In this document: positions 1 through 12,039 of the stretch, in pieces | How the letters are laid out: each line of letters starts with the position of its first letter | How positions within the stretch are numbered: position 1 is the first letter of the stretch | Origin: Isoetes taiwanensis | Lineage: Eukaryota > Streptophyta > Lycopodiopsida > Isoetales > Isoetaceae | Direction: 5' to 3' | NCBI GenBank assembly: GCA_021234155.1 | Contig: JAJEKV010000310.1 | Span: 64,001-128,000 of the forward strand | DNA: 64,000 nucleotides | Notes under the pieces: model-generated | Databases searched by the model: none | The model's input: only the letters and a program-made list of their open reading frames with translations | Told to the model about the DNA's origin: nothing | Made by a program: the position numbers and the translations under genes

Positions 1-1836
1 AACGTAACAGACGAAGTGGAAGTTGACAACAAATATTCGGCTCTACACAAAGCACAAAAACAATCAGACTGCTCTGGAGCATAGCAAAAATAATGATGGT
101 TCCAGACGTATCTACCATCATGTGAAGGAGAACCATAGCTATGGTCTAGATCCAACAACTATTGGCATGGACCTACTCTATGATCTATGAATTGTAGCTG
201 TAAATCCATCCATGAGCTGGGCTACACACCAAGATCGCCACTTGTAACCATGCACCATAATCTAATCCAGGATCAATCTAAAATCATAGGAAAAATGAAA
301 GGGGGCAAATCGATTTGCCCGAGATTCGAAAGGGAAAAATGGGAGCCTAAATCACACCTAAATAATATTTCCTGATTTTTGGAACACCGGATTCTTTTTC
401 GTCATATAGAAACCCCAAAACCTTAGGAAGCACTTAAAAAAAATTCTAAATGTTTTTCCTCCAGACTGGAAAATCCCAAATATAGTCATTTTTTGACAGA
501 GCTCCGTGTTGATTCAGCAAGTTCAATTTGTTGCACTCTTATCAAATGTGATGTTGATGGTCTTCACGGGTTGTGTTGTTGATGGTCTTCATAATGGCAG
601 CTTGAAATGTTGTCCAGAGTTGTATCAGACTTTATGGTGTACTTACTTATTCTTGTAATTCAAATGTATGTTATTTGCACAACTGCGTTGCTGGCTCCTT
701 ATGGAAGACAGTTTATATAAATCCTGAATGATTGACTGTATCATTGACTTGAGACCATGGCCTCAAAAGCTTAGGCTAACGTGGAAATTGGGGTTTGACC
801 CCATCTTCTTTTAATGGCCAGGGTTTGAGGATATGGTATATCCTTTGTTATATTCTCTAGACCAGCAGTCTAGATGAAGCGATTATATGAAATAAGCGAT
901 TATATCAAATAAGGGGTGCTACACATACTTAATGACTGTATATTATAAGTAAGTCATCCTCTCATTGATCCCTTTCAACTATCACCGAAATTTCAGTCTT
1001 AGTATTGGGAAATATGATGTGAATTATAGCAGATTAAGCTCTTGTACTTGTGACTAAAACAGGGTTATGCTTTGACAATATAAAGTAGAGTCTTCTTCCC
1101 CTTTTCTGGGAACTTATGGGCTGAATGCTCTAGTATAAATCATAGATTAAACATGCACCAGTGAAATTCAATCGTTGGTGTTTTGATATTCAGAACTGTA
1201 TGTACAGGCACAATTCTGTAAGAGATAAAATTTAAAGTGACTTATTGAATTTATTACATCAATCTTTTTGAAATTAGAATCTTATTTGCTGTTTAAGGCT
1301 TATAATACTAAGCTGGTTTTGTATGCCTTGATAAGTGCCAGAGACCATGGATGTGGAGTACGAACTTGGATTAGCCTAGTCCATGTATAGATGGATAAGT
1401 CTATCAGGGGATTGACTGAGGTAGATAATCATGCTACTAGGGCTTTCATCTGAAGCTAGTTTGAGCCGGTTTCTTTTTTCTTATTGAATAGAATAGAATA
1501 GAATAGAATAGTTGAAGGACACTCAGCCTTTATTTAATCAAAGAATCAATACAAGTATAAGTGCAAAAACAAGAATAAAATCTCGTGAGATAAGATAAGG
1601 AGACCCACTAAATGAAGCAACCTGCCTAAGCATAAGAGCGCACATCTAAATACTCCTCAACAATCAATCACCTCTTACGAGGGGCAAGTGAAGAACAATG
1701 GTAACGATTTAGCAATGTGACCTTGAGCTTCTTAAAGAACACAGTTATCTGCCACATCCAAACCTTTGAAGATTACCGGTTTTAGGTCTTCTCGGATAGT
1801 CCAAAGTGATCATCCCTCGCAAGATGAAAAGTCCGG
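1..1836. other. AT-rich stretch without recognisable genes
   Basis: I see no coding frame with a family signature here. The only structure is a short (TAGAA)n microsatellite at about 1485-1514. The 190-base open frame near 187-375 has no recognisable domain and is taken as chance. Confidence 0.6.
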
Positions 1837-2119
1837 CTTTGGTTTGGGTGCATATTCACACGGGGGGTGACTCTGGGAAACGAGAGCTATTGGATAGGCA
1901 TATTCACCCCTTATTCCTTAATCTACACCGTACATAAAGTTCCTCGTTTGTGGGGTATGCAAGTACAAAATTTGCTATAATGTATAACAAGATTCGCAAA
2001 ATACTATAAGATTTCAAGCGGAATACTATATGGTGTTGATTTCGTACGTGCAAAATACAATTATGAGGACTCTCGCTGCCCAACGTCACCCCCCGTGTGA
2101 ATATGCACCCAAACCAAAG
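1837..2119. repeat. Perfect 35-bp inverted repeat, 213-bp spacer
   Basis: Positions 1837-1871 and 2085-2119 are exact reverse complements over 35 bases. The similarity continues weakly inward for about 15 more bases, ending in a shared CGAGAG. The element ends are not defined and I found no clear target duplication. It could be a small foldback or MITE-like element, or a local inverted duplication. Confidence 0.8.
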
Positions 2120-2424
2120 GGATGGTAATTTTTTGCAAGCTTCATTCGGAATGAGCCATAAAACAATATCCAATAGCGCAATCCTGTATTAATCAGCTGG
2201 TAGGATGTGAAAGCCTACCAAACCCGGCTGGAAAATTGCTGTTTTAGCATAGATAACTTGACCAAACATATCCATATCATACACTATCAAAAAGATCTCG
2301 GAGAGAGCTTTCCAACACAATAAAAAATCATCTCAAACAGAGCTCTGGATCAAAAGTTATGATAAGAAATGTGTTGCCGGTGGGGAAACTGCACTACATG
2401 CGCCCTTCAAGCCCTTCATGTGCC

Positions 2425-2605
2425 CATTATGTACCACACACACAAAAAGAGGGCTTTTGTTGTGAGCCATTGGTTGTTGACCATTATGCACCACACGCAC
2501 AAAAAAGGGCTTTTGTTGTGAGCCATTGGTTGTTGACCATTATGCACCACACGCACAAAAAAAGGGTTTTTGTTGTGAGCCATTGATTGTTGACCATTGG
2601 AAAAA
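2425..2605. repeat. 56-57 bp tandem repeat, three copies plus a partial
   Basis: Copies begin at 2425, 2482 and 2538 with the motif CATTATG(C/T)ACCACAC, and a truncated fourth begins near 2594. Each copy runs through GGGCTTTTGTTGTGAGCC to TTGTTGAC. Open frames on both strands here are products of the repeat, not genes. Confidence 0.9.
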
Positions 2606-2610
2606 AAAAG

Positions 2611-4663
2611 GGCTAAAATCAATGGCTCAGAAATGGTGCACTCTAGATGTACGTATTAGTACATCCATTTGAATACATCACGAAATCATAGGAAAACCTT
2701 GGTGAAAAGCGTACAAAAACACAAAGAAAACCCCCTGTTATTATGCTACATATTGTAACTCCGTCCAAATACTGGGGCTAATATGTTATTTCAATGCCTA
2801 ATTATAGATTCTTGCAATTACATTGGAGATTGCCTTACTAAAGATTGAACATTATTGCTCTTCTGGACATAGGCTATGAAGAACAACCAATTTGTATGTG
2901 CATTTGGTAACGGTTTGTTTTATTTGATGATTATGACATCGATCCAAGCCATCAGATCGGCATTCTGAGAAGGGATGAGCCACCTATATAAGTGATGTTC
3001 ATTCTTACAACTTCCTTACCAGAATTACATTTTTTATTGATATTGATGGAGAATTGTTTGCTTAGGTTTGATAAGCATTTGATATTATTTTGTTTTATTA
3101 ACACCCAATATGTTTTTGCAGTAATGTGGTGTGGTATCTTATAGGTCAATTGCTCGCATGGACTATTCTACTCTAGGCCTTTCGTCATTTGATATTTCTT
3201 ATGATGCCTTTCTACGTCCTACCCACATATGAATATGTAGGATCATTGATTGAGGGACAACCGCATACACACGGTAGGGCACCTCTGATAGTGAAAGATC
3301 ATATCGTGAGAATGGAAAGAATGCTTTAATGAAGACCCACCACTTCTGCCGCATGGCTACAGATGCCTTTATCCATCCACTATCACCCACCACCATCAAC
3401 AATAATATTTCCTTAAGTACCATGTTGAAAATAATGTCTATTAAGGTCAATATAGCATCTTGAGCATAACAATGTACCTCTTGACAATTTAAATGGAAGT
3501 TTCACCTTCTTATACCAACCCTTTTCTGAAGTTTTGAAATATGGGGATTCAGTATAGACTCTTTATCTTGCATCTATTTTCTTGATGATAGTTGGTTTTG
3601 AAAATGAAAATTGTTTGGTGTGAATAAGGTAACACAAACCTAATAAAGATGATAAATGACCTTGCCAAAACCGTACATTGAATCTAAGATTTTTTGTAAG
3701 GCGATTCCTCTTGGCACAAGCTGGCTTGAAGAACGTAAAAATTTACCAAAGAGGATCACATGGCCTTGCATCTGCATCATGACGAACCAATCCAACGCGA
3801 AGAAATGGTGACAACAAAGAGTGTGAGATCTTTATAATAATGGCATGGAACAAATTATGATCGCATTCTAATGTTATGCTTAGGTTATATACAATATTTA
3901 AGATAGATAGTGATAAATACATATTTAAAGCATGATAATATCATTCATATGTTTCATGTGAGCATCAAGAAGTACAAATATGGTCTACTTTTAAGATTAA
4001 TTTGCTTGAATGGCTTATGGCCAAACAAGGCTATATAGGGAACCCTATATACCTTATATACAGAATAAGGTTTTACATATTTGATTTACAATGTTGATGT
4101 TTATTTCTCAATGAATTTTTTATTTTGGGTAACTTACTTGAATAAGAAATTCACAGACCTCATACAAGAGGATCGAGCACATCTATTTTATGTATCAGAT
4201 AACATTTGGATTGTACGGACTTGATTGGTGGGAGCGTGTTTTGGGCAGTATCCATACTACATCTTGTGCTAAGTATTCCATATTTACATATTGACATTTG
4301 CAAAATCGACTTAACACGTTCAAGACATGCTTATTATATCAATATTTGGGTTAATTGCTTCCAAGACCATACAACTTTCTTTCTATACATACAAAGGTAT
4401 GAATTTATTTTTTGAAAATCATGTCACCAATGTCCATCACCTCCTTTTCCTACATTACATCTATATATCTGTTATCTTTCATTATCTCTCGTGTCATGCC
4501 CATTAGGTCCCATGAGGTGTTAAAGTTTCTATCCATTTATCAAGTTGTCTACAAAGGCTTAGAAGAATTGAAGTAAATTAAGGTTCTTTGTAGCTTTCAC
4601 ATGTGTTTGAATGCAGTTAAATATAAGGCAAAGCCTTCATTTAGATCCTTGTGAATTGTCTTT
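2611..4663. other. AT-rich stretch without recognisable genes
   Basis: No domain or exon signature was found on either strand. The short open frames (for example 3199-3450 minus and 4206-4415 plus) match no family I recognise. Confidence 0.5.
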
Positions 4664-4829
4664 AAGATGTTGTATGCAATAGATGTCTCAGGCATACCTG
4701 CTCTAAGTTGTATACCTAACGTCTTACTAGTTTGCTTTGTTTACACACCCACCCCCCAAAAAAAAAAAAAAAAAAAAAACCTCTTTTTTAATGCTTTTGC
4801 GTGCATTTAGTCTAGTGATAACAATAGTC
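4664..4829. repeat. Left flank of the LTR element, duplicated at 9091-9266
   Basis: This segment, from AAGATGTTGT to the target site TAGTC, is repeated almost base for base at 9091-9255. The copies differ mainly in the homopolymer: C then A at 4748-4780, against a C-rich run at 9178-9200. The copy at 9091 continues unbroken through the insertion site, so it records the locus before the LTR element arrived. Confidence 0.85.
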
Positions 4830-5719
4830 CGATCACGATTTAAGTGTTCTTAGAGATATTGTCCACTTAGATCAACAATTGAATAGACAGAGATGTAAGA
4901 GATAATACTTTGAGTTCTATAACAGCTCTTCTCAAGAGCAATTGTACGAGGTTTCCACAACGAGATTGGAGCATCCGGTTTCCACCCAAGGATCCACAAA
5001 AACTAAGGCAATTTTTCCAAGGCTTAGAACTAATAGTTTCGACCCAAACGACTTATTTACGCTTAAGCATGTGACCTCATTGCACACTGATTACAAGCAC
5101 AAATGTTCTTAGGGCAGCCGAAATTGAGTTTGGATCTGCTCTCCGTCTTCAACATCAACAGAAGAACTCCAGACGAAAATTGGAAGAGGAACTTCAATGG
5201 AGTCTTCGCTTAATGAAACCCGTGGAGTAGCAAAGAATGAAAGCACGTATCAAATGCGGATCTCTACGCACGAGATCACCTTTTGTAATTTAGCCGGATT
5301 CAGCGGCAATCTCAAGCTCCGGGGTCTCCAACGCTATTAACGCTAGCAAGTACGGTTGGAGCTGGGAACCACAGTCCAGATCACGACTTCTGGGTTCGGA
5401 ATGGGCAGCAGCGATGGGAAAGGCCGCAGCTGATGCCGGTTTGCTGATGAATAGGTCCTTCTCCTCCCGGATCCCTGTCTGTGTTAACCGCCCTTCTAAT
5501 AAGAGTTCGTGCCTTTTCTGCATCTCAACTCTATTCTCGCTCCAAATCGTCCTTTTTGTATAAGTATAGTTGCATGAAACTTTTCTTGGAAATATCGTCT
5601 CTTTTTGCAAAGATAGTTACATGAGGTTTTCCTATTCTTTTGCTCATAATATTTGAGTATAATATCTTGCCCCATTGCCTTAGTTTTCTAGACCACTCCC
5701 CCTAGCATGCTCCATATCA
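4830..5719 (-). repeat. 3' LTR of the gag-only element (element orientation)
   Basis: This 890-bp copy matches 7351-8242 along its length. Its outer end reads CGATCACG where the other LTR has TGATATG, so the terminal TG is mutated. Just inside (5720-5734) the minus strand is purine-rich, AAGAAGGGATGGAG, as expected for a polypurine tract. Confidence 0.88.
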
Positions 5720-6120
5720 ACTCCATCCCTTCTTAAAGAAGATCGTCCGCGATCTTTCGATGCACTTGAGATGGGTCCATCCCTTCTCAAGATGATTGCT
5801 CCCAAATTGCATCGATCTCTAACCCTGCAAACTTAAGAAATAATTATGGATATCCGCGTACTTCCGCAGTACGATATATCCTTGTACCTCCGCGGTACTA
5901 TTGATTGTATCTCCATAATATAGTATCTCCACGATACCCAATCATTGTATCTCCGCGATACTGATGTAAATTTTGTCAGGCCTATTGCTACAACTACAAT
6001 TTCCATTCTTCAAAATTTACATCTAATGCACCATACTTACGTAATAATTTAATTTTCATTCCACACGAAATTCAACATACAAATCAAATCTTGCAAATCC
6101 TACCGTAAAGGTATAAATTT

Positions 6121-7297
6121 TAACTATGTTTACCCCAGAGTTCCCATTTGGAGCCATTTCCGTTCTTTGGCATTAGCCTTTGCTCGTTCCTCATCTTGGA
6201 AGCTTACACCTTTCTTCCGCTCATCAGCAGCTTTAGAGGTCTCAGGTATATCTTCCAGCTTGGGACCTTCAATAGCATGCATGTGTACACCCCTTGGAAC
6301 GGAAAATAGATCCCAAAACTAGGAAATTTGATTTCTGGGATGAAGACACTTCAGATGATCAAGAGGATAAAAAGAGTAGCAAAGAGAAGAATGGAAGTAA
6401 GGAATCTTCCCGAAGCTTCAAGAAGAGGAAAAATAACGGCAACGGTAATGGTTCTGAAAAGAAGCGGGAAGAGGGAAGTCCGGGTAGACTGAGGAAGGAA
6501 ACTAGGGAAATAAAAGGAGGTTGTTATAGATGCGGAGGAAAGCATTACCTAAGGGATTGTCCGTTTGGAGAAGGGGGGATCACAAAGGTTTGCAGATGCT
6601 AGTTTTATGGCTTCATTTAAATCTTTGGGATGAAATATCTCCATCTCCGCATAGATATCATCCCTACATCCGCTGACATATTTTCTCAGAAGCTCTTTTC
6701 TATCCAGATTCCTTATTAGTGCCGCTAAATGAGTAAATTTGGAAGTGTAGGACTGAATACTCTCTGTTTCCCCCAGCGGGCGATCCCATTCCCTACGCAG
6801 ACTCCATCGTGATAATTAGAAGGCAAATAATGTGCGTCAAATGCCATTTTGAAACTTTCCCAATCAGTGATCTTGGGATCACATTCTCGTCTGCTTTGCC
6901 ACCATGCTTGGGCTTGATCTTTTAGATAGGTATCCATGGCTTGCAGTCTTTCCACATCTGTTGCCTGCACACGTTCAAAGAACTTTTCCCATTGACTGAT
7001 GAAACTGACAACCTTGACAGGCTTTGTCTTTCCCCCTTTGAAAGACGGCATGTCTACTTTCTCTAACCATTTTCTCAGCTTAGGTGGCGGTGGCGGAGTT
7101 ACTGGTGGAGGACCATTAGGCAGAGGAGGTGGTTGCGAAGGTTGCAAATAAATATCTGGAAGGAAGCGATACAGAATAGACAGCAATTCCACTTGCCTGT
7201 CATACTCTTGCTGACTGCTAGGCATAGGCAAAGCTAGCTGGGATGCAATGTAGCTGGCATTAGATAGGGCCTCACGGGTATTGTGCTTCAGTAACAT
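6121..7297 (-). pseudogene. gag: Retrotransposon gag polyprotein, knuckle segment inverted
   Basis: The minus-strand frame from 7297 has a proline-rich N-terminal part, then the capsid-like Retrotrans_gag region: WLEKVDMPSF near 7060, then SQWEKFFERV, KDQAQAWWQSR and FKMAFDAHYLP. A frameshift near 6800 is followed by sequence typical of the domain end (YTSKFTHLA, LRKYVSGCRDDIY) down to about 6603. The C-terminal piece, ending KERKWLQMGTLG and a stop, lies at 6143-6289. The middle segment with the zinc knuckle lies between them on the opposite strand. Gag packages element RNA in cytoplasmic particles. As it stands the protein cannot be made whole. Confidence 0.88.
6290..6590 (+). pseudogene. 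Inverted gag segment with CCHC zinc knuckle
   Basis: The plus-strand frame is lysine- and glutamate-rich and contains CYRCGGKHYLRDC, a CX2CX4HX4C nucleic-acid-binding knuckle. Gag domains on both sides are on the minus strand, and a knuckle belongs between them, so this is an internal inversion. The breakpoints carry imperfect inverted matches (CCCCTTGGAACGG at 6290-6302, and CCGTTTGGAGAAGGGG at 6561-6576), which suggests inversion through short inverted repeats. The flanking and inverted frames are compatible in phase if turned back. Confidence 0.8.
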
Positions 7298-7336
7298 TGA
7301 AGCGTTGGGCCATTGATCAGGTATGAGGATCGGCTC

Positions 7337-7348
7337 GCTCTGATACCA
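7337..7348 (-). promoter_or_regulatory. Primer-binding site for initiator tRNA-Met
   Basis: The minus strand reads TGGTATCAGAGC two bases after the LTR end at 7351. This is the standard plant retrotransposon primer-binding site, complementary to the 3' end of initiator tRNA-Met. It fixes the element's orientation as minus. Confidence 0.95.
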
Positions 7349-7350
7349 CT

Positions 7351-8242
7351 TGATATGATTTAAGTGTTCTTAGAGATATTGTCCACTTAGATCAACAATT
7401 GAATAGAAAGAAACAGAAGAGATAATACTTTGAGTTCTATAACAACTCTTCTCAAGAGCAATTGTACAAGGTTTCCACAACCAGGATTGAAGCATCCAGT
7501 TTCCACCCAACCGGATCCACAAAAACTAAGGCAATTTTTCCAAGGCTTAGAACTAATAGTTTCCAGCCACAGCTTATTTCTACTTAAGTATGTGACCTCA
7601 TTGCACACTGATTACAAGCACAAATGTTCTTAGGGCAGCCGAAATTGAGTTTGGATCTGCTCTCTGTCTTCAACATCAACAGAAAGAACTCAGACGAGAA
7701 TTGGAAGAGGAACTTCAATGGAGTCTTCGCTTAATGAAACCTGTGAGTAGCAGCAATAGAAAGCATGGATCAAATGCCGGATCTCGGCTGCACAGATCAC
7801 CTTCTTTGTAATTTAGCCAGATTCAGCAGCAATCTCAAGCTCCGAGTCTCCAATGCTATTAACGCTAGCAAGTACGGTTGAGCTGGGAACCCTGATCTAG
7901 ATCGACTTACGGGTTCGGAATGGGCGCGGCCGATGGGAAAGGCCGCGGTGATGCCGGTTTGCTAATGAATAGGTCCTTCTCCTCCCCGGATCCCTCAATG
8001 CGTGTTAACCGCCCTTCTAATAAGAGTTAGGTGCCTTTTTCGCATGTCAACTCTATTCTCGCTCCAAATCGTCCTTTTTGTATAAGTATAGTTGCATGAA
8101 ACTTTTCTTGGAAATATCGTCTCTTTTTTGCAAAGATAGTTACATGAGGTTTTCCTATTCTTTTGCTCATAAGATTTGAGTATAATATCTTGCCCCATTG
8201 CCTTAGTTTTCTAGACCACTCCCCCTAGCATGCTCCATATCA
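7351..8242 (-). repeat. 5' LTR of the gag-only element (element orientation)
   Basis: This 892-bp LTR is the better preserved copy, with intact complementary ends TGATATG and CATATCA. It would hold the promoter for minus-strand transcription. Open frames inside it are not genes. Confidence 0.9.
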
Positions 8243-9090
8243 TAGTCCTATAACAATAGTAGTAAATTGCCCACCGTCGGTGGGCTTTACATGTGATTGT
8301 AGACAGAGATTGTTAAAAAGCTTGAACAATGCTTAAAAAGACAATGTTTTTCTAATGCTCAATGTTTTTTCACCTCGTATATAGAACCATCCATTTTTAT
8401 AGCATTGAATGAACTTTTCAATACATCATCACTTCATTTTTATGCATTATACGCAATTTTAAAAATGTTGAAGATCATTCCAACTGCATTAACTGTCATA
8501 TCAAATTGATCTTATTGCTTGTATGCAATACCAATAACATGCCAATTCATGGAAATTGGATTGTCCTCGAAATAGTACCCAATTCATGAACAACATAATC
8601 TGTAGTAGTGGTTCCAAGTTGAAGCAACCCAAGAATCAAGTCTCGTGCATTGTTGTAGAAAAGGAGAAGCATTTGCTTCATCTTACTGCCGCTATGCAAT
8701 CGATGTTTGCTTGTTGTGTCCATGAGGCTCAGATTCGGTAAGATCTTTAGATCTGGCGAAGAGCTTTTGAATCTGCAAAGATCTAAATTGGCAGCATCTG
8801 CAAAGATCTAAGATGGGCAAAGATCTAAGCTGGGCAACGCTAAAGCTACGAATATCGAAGACATCCATCCTGGTTTTTGTTCCACCCAAAGGCTTCTTGC
8901 TTTGCATTATCGAAGACACCCATTCTGCTTTTTGTTCCACCCAAAGGCTTCTTGTTCTGCTTTGTTCTTGCTTTTCGTTCTGGCCCGAGGATGGCTTTTT
9001 GCTCTACTTTGTTTTTGCCAGAGTAAAGGAAATACAATGCTTGGCATGACTTAGACCATAACCTAACTCCAATGCTTGACTTAACCCTAT
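8243..9090. other. Flanking DNA with small direct repeats
   Basis: No gene is recognisable. Near 8755-8835 a short motif around AAAGATCTAA recurs three times. At 8855-8960 a segment of about 50 bases containing TTTGTTCCACCCAAAGGC is tandemly duplicated. Confidence 0.6.
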
Positions 9091-9266
9091 AAGATGTTGT
9101 GTGCAATAGATGTCTCAGGCATACCTGCTCTAAGTTGTATACCTAACGTCTTACTAGTTTGCTTTTGTTTACACACACGCCCCACCCTACCCCCTCCCCT
9201 CAGACCCTCTCTTTTAATGCTTTTGTGTGCATTTAGTCTAGTGATAACAATAGTCCTATAACAATA
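9091..9266. repeat. Paralogous empty-site copy of the LTR insertion locus
   Basis: It matches 4664-4829 and then reads straight through TAGTCCTATAACAATA, which is the sequence found right of the LTR element at 8243-8258. It therefore shows the target before insertion and supports the 5-bp duplication and the element ends. Confidence 0.85.
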
Positions 9267-9282
9267 TATAGCACAATAACAG

Positions 9283-10115
9283 AGGTGTTCCATGGGGATT
9301 TGATATAGATGTATGAATTTCAGAAACCATAGACCATACCCCTAAAAGAATTGAATGGTTTATTATGAAGAAAAAACATAAATTTAATAGAAAAATTATT
9401 ATGTTTGCTTGCTGATTGTATTGGTCAAAGCATTCTTATCAAGACATTGATATGTTTTGGTAAGGATTTGAGTTCTTGCATTTCCTGTTGTAAGACCTTA
9501 AGTTAAACCATATACGGGGTTTGAATCCTATAATTCACATTATAAAACCGTAGATGAACTTGTATTTCATATTTCAAAATCATAGGCGTTCCCAATTATG
9601 ATTATGGTCGATATTTCATATTTTAAAATCATAGACGTTCCCAATCATAAATGATCATAATCCCAAAAAGAGGCACCCAATCTATGATCTAGGCCGTACG
9701 ATTGACGGATCCGATGACCGGGGTAGTCAAATCATTAATGATCATAATTCCCCAAAGGTCCCAACCTATGATCTTAGTCGTAGGATCAACGGATCCGACA
9801 ATCCAATCATACATGACCATAATCCCGAAATGAGAGGCGCCCAAAGGCCCCAACCTATGCTCTGGGCCGTACAATCGATGGATCCGATGACCGAGGTAGC
9901 CAATGGTGCACCTGATTTAGAATACGTAGCATAATAATAGGGGGTTCCAAAGGGATTTGATATGATGTATAAATGGCAATTCTAAAAACCATAGACCATA
10001 CCCCTAAAATAATTGAATGGCTTGTTATAGATAAAAACATAGATCTAATAGGAAAAGTAATCATGTTAGCTCACTGGTTGTATTGGTCAAATCATTCTTA
10101 TCATTGGCATTATCA
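9283..10115. repeat. Direct duplication about 170 bp long, 655 bp apart
   Basis: Positions 9283-9455 and 9938-10115 share ACCATAGACCATACCCCTAA and the flanking order. Between them, 9660-9900 holds about three diverged units near 90 bp long, each with GGCCGTA(C/G)GAT followed by GGATCCGA. Confidence 0.75.
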
Positions 10116-10149
10116 TTATCTTTTTCTTTATACTTTTGGGCTTTCTATC

Positions 10150-10545
10150 TATCTATGCATGCATGCATGCGTGCATGCGTGCGTGCGTGCGTGCGTGCAT
10201 GCATGCATAAATGCATGCATGCGTACGTACGTGCGTGCGTATGCAATAAATGCGTGCGTGCGTGCGTGCGTATGCATGCGTGCGTCGTGCGTAAATGCGC
10301 TGCAATGCATGCGTGCATGCGCTGCTGCTTTTGCGCCGCTGCTGCTGCTTTGCGCCGCTGCTGCTGCTGCACGCACGCTTTTCTTCGCTCGCCTCGCTGC
10401 GCCTCTGCTGCTGCGTGCGTGCGTGCATGCATGCGTACGTGCATGCATGCGTGCATGCATGCATGCGTGCATGCGCAATGCGTGCATGCATGCAATGCAT
10501 GCGTGCGCATACGTAAATGCGTGCGTGCATCGCGCTTTTCGCCTC
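10150..10545. repeat. Compound (TGCA/CGTG)n and CTG-rich microsatellite
   Basis: This is long alternating purine-pyrimidine sequence of TGCATGCG and GTGCGTGC type, interrupted at 10318-10410 by CTGCTG-rich and GCGCCGCTG runs. Long open frames in several phases here are repeat artefacts rich in Cys, Ala, His and Arg. Alternating Pu-Py tracts of this kind can adopt Z-DNA. Confidence 0.95.
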
Positions 10546-10676
10546 GCTCGCTGTGCACTTTTTGTCACGCTTTGTCTCTCGTCTCTCTGTCTCTCGTCTC
10601 TCTCGTCTCTCTCGTCTATCTATCTTCTATCGTCTATACGTAAATGCGTGCATGCGTCTGTCATGCGTTCGTCTAT

Positions 10677-10828
<152 letters not shown>

Positions 10829-10849
10829 GGGACATTGTAATGTTTGGTA

Positions 10850-12035
10850 GTGGTTCATATTTCATATTGTAAAACCTTAGGCCGTATAGAGATTTGATTT
10901 TGCATTACATATTGTCGACGAGACTCTTGACCCTCTTTTCAACAGACTAATAGAAGCCTCTTCAGTGTCTCGTGCCTTTTAGTCTTTATATTCTTGACGA
11001 ATATCCCAATAGGCCTTTAATAAATTGCCACAAATCCATGAAGCATGCTCCAAAGGCTTATTGATAAATCTAATCAAATGTTGCTTAGAAACACTAGTGG
11101 ATTTGCTACACCTGAGGAAACAAGGGCAACATATTAAGATGTATGACTAGAGGGGCTGATTGGACGAGAATAATTTGCAAAGAGGTGGTCTAGGTCTATT
11201 GCTTGCATGACTTTTTAATCATGTACCACTTTTCAATGAGACATGCAATTAAGTAGATATAGAGAGATGTGTTATACTCACAAGATGCTTGCAGACTTAC
11301 GTGGTATTCTTGTTAAACTCATGGAGAGTGAGGATGTGCATAGACTCTTCGAAGAAAATATTGCAGGTGCAAAGAGTTGTATCTTTGTCTCTACTGATTT
11401 CTTTTACACCTATTATAACTCCATTTCTTATTCCCATATAAAATGAGCTTCCAAATTGTTTTTCCATATAGAATCCCTTCTAGGACTGCTCAATACCAAA
11501 TCTTTTACTTGTCACGTGCTTAAGATCTACACTTAGTTTTTTTTTAAGATCTTCATTCTTTGCATGTATTTGGGAGGCGTGGAAGAACTTTGTGGCCGGA
11601 TCGTGGTGTTTCTTCACACAAATTGGCTTCATGTCTTATGCATGATCTGATCTATCTAGGAGATAGATCAGATCATGTATAAGACTTCGTTACTATTTTA
11701 TAGATTGCAGACTCTCTACTGCAAATCTGTGAATTATCAAAAAATAGTCTCCTACTTTATTTGATATTTGAATTTTCAATCTCAAAGTTCAACCTTGCTA
11801 AAACTATTGTGATATCCCTAGTTGTTCTCAATATTAGAGAGCACGTATTTTAATTTACCTTTTATGGCTAGTATCTTGTTTCATGTTATAAACTGATTCT
11901 ACTACTTCATAAGCAGAATGTTGTATGGTGTTCTCTGATTAATAAAAAAATCTACTCTTACTTTTAAAAAAAGAAGGGAGGAGGGGGGATTATTTTCTAC
12001 TCGAAATCCTCAATCAATTCTGATTCACTTATTCA
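10850..12035. other. AT-rich stretch without recognisable genes
   Basis: Nothing coding is recognisable apart from the strong hairpin at 11633-11685, listed separately. Confidence 0.5.
11633..11685. repeat. Near-perfect hairpin, 25-bp arms and 3-base loop
   Basis: The arms 11633-11657 and 11661-11685 are reverse complements with one mismatch, around the loop AGG. The arms contain GATCTGATCTATCT. It could be a foldback relic or a small-RNA precursor-like structure; nothing nearby decides. Confidence 0.85.
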
Positions 12036-12039
12036 CCCA

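Larger units (their letters stand above)
4830..8242 (-). mobile_element. Gag-only LTR retrotransposon (TR-GAG-like), complete ends
   Basis: Two direct repeats, 4830-5719 and 7351-8242, flank an internal region of about 1.63 kb. A 5-base duplication, TAGTC, sits at 4825-4829 and 8243-8247. The right LTR starts TGATATG and ends CATATCA, so the termini are complementary. Read on the minus strand, the internal region begins with a primer-binding site for initiator tRNA-Met, then one gag frame, and ends in a purine run next to the other LTR. No protease, reverse transcriptase or integrase is present and there is no room for them. This matches the plant non-autonomous class called TR-GAG, which needs pol functions from a partner. 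The LTRs have diverged through many small changes, so the insertion is not recent. Confidence 0.9.
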
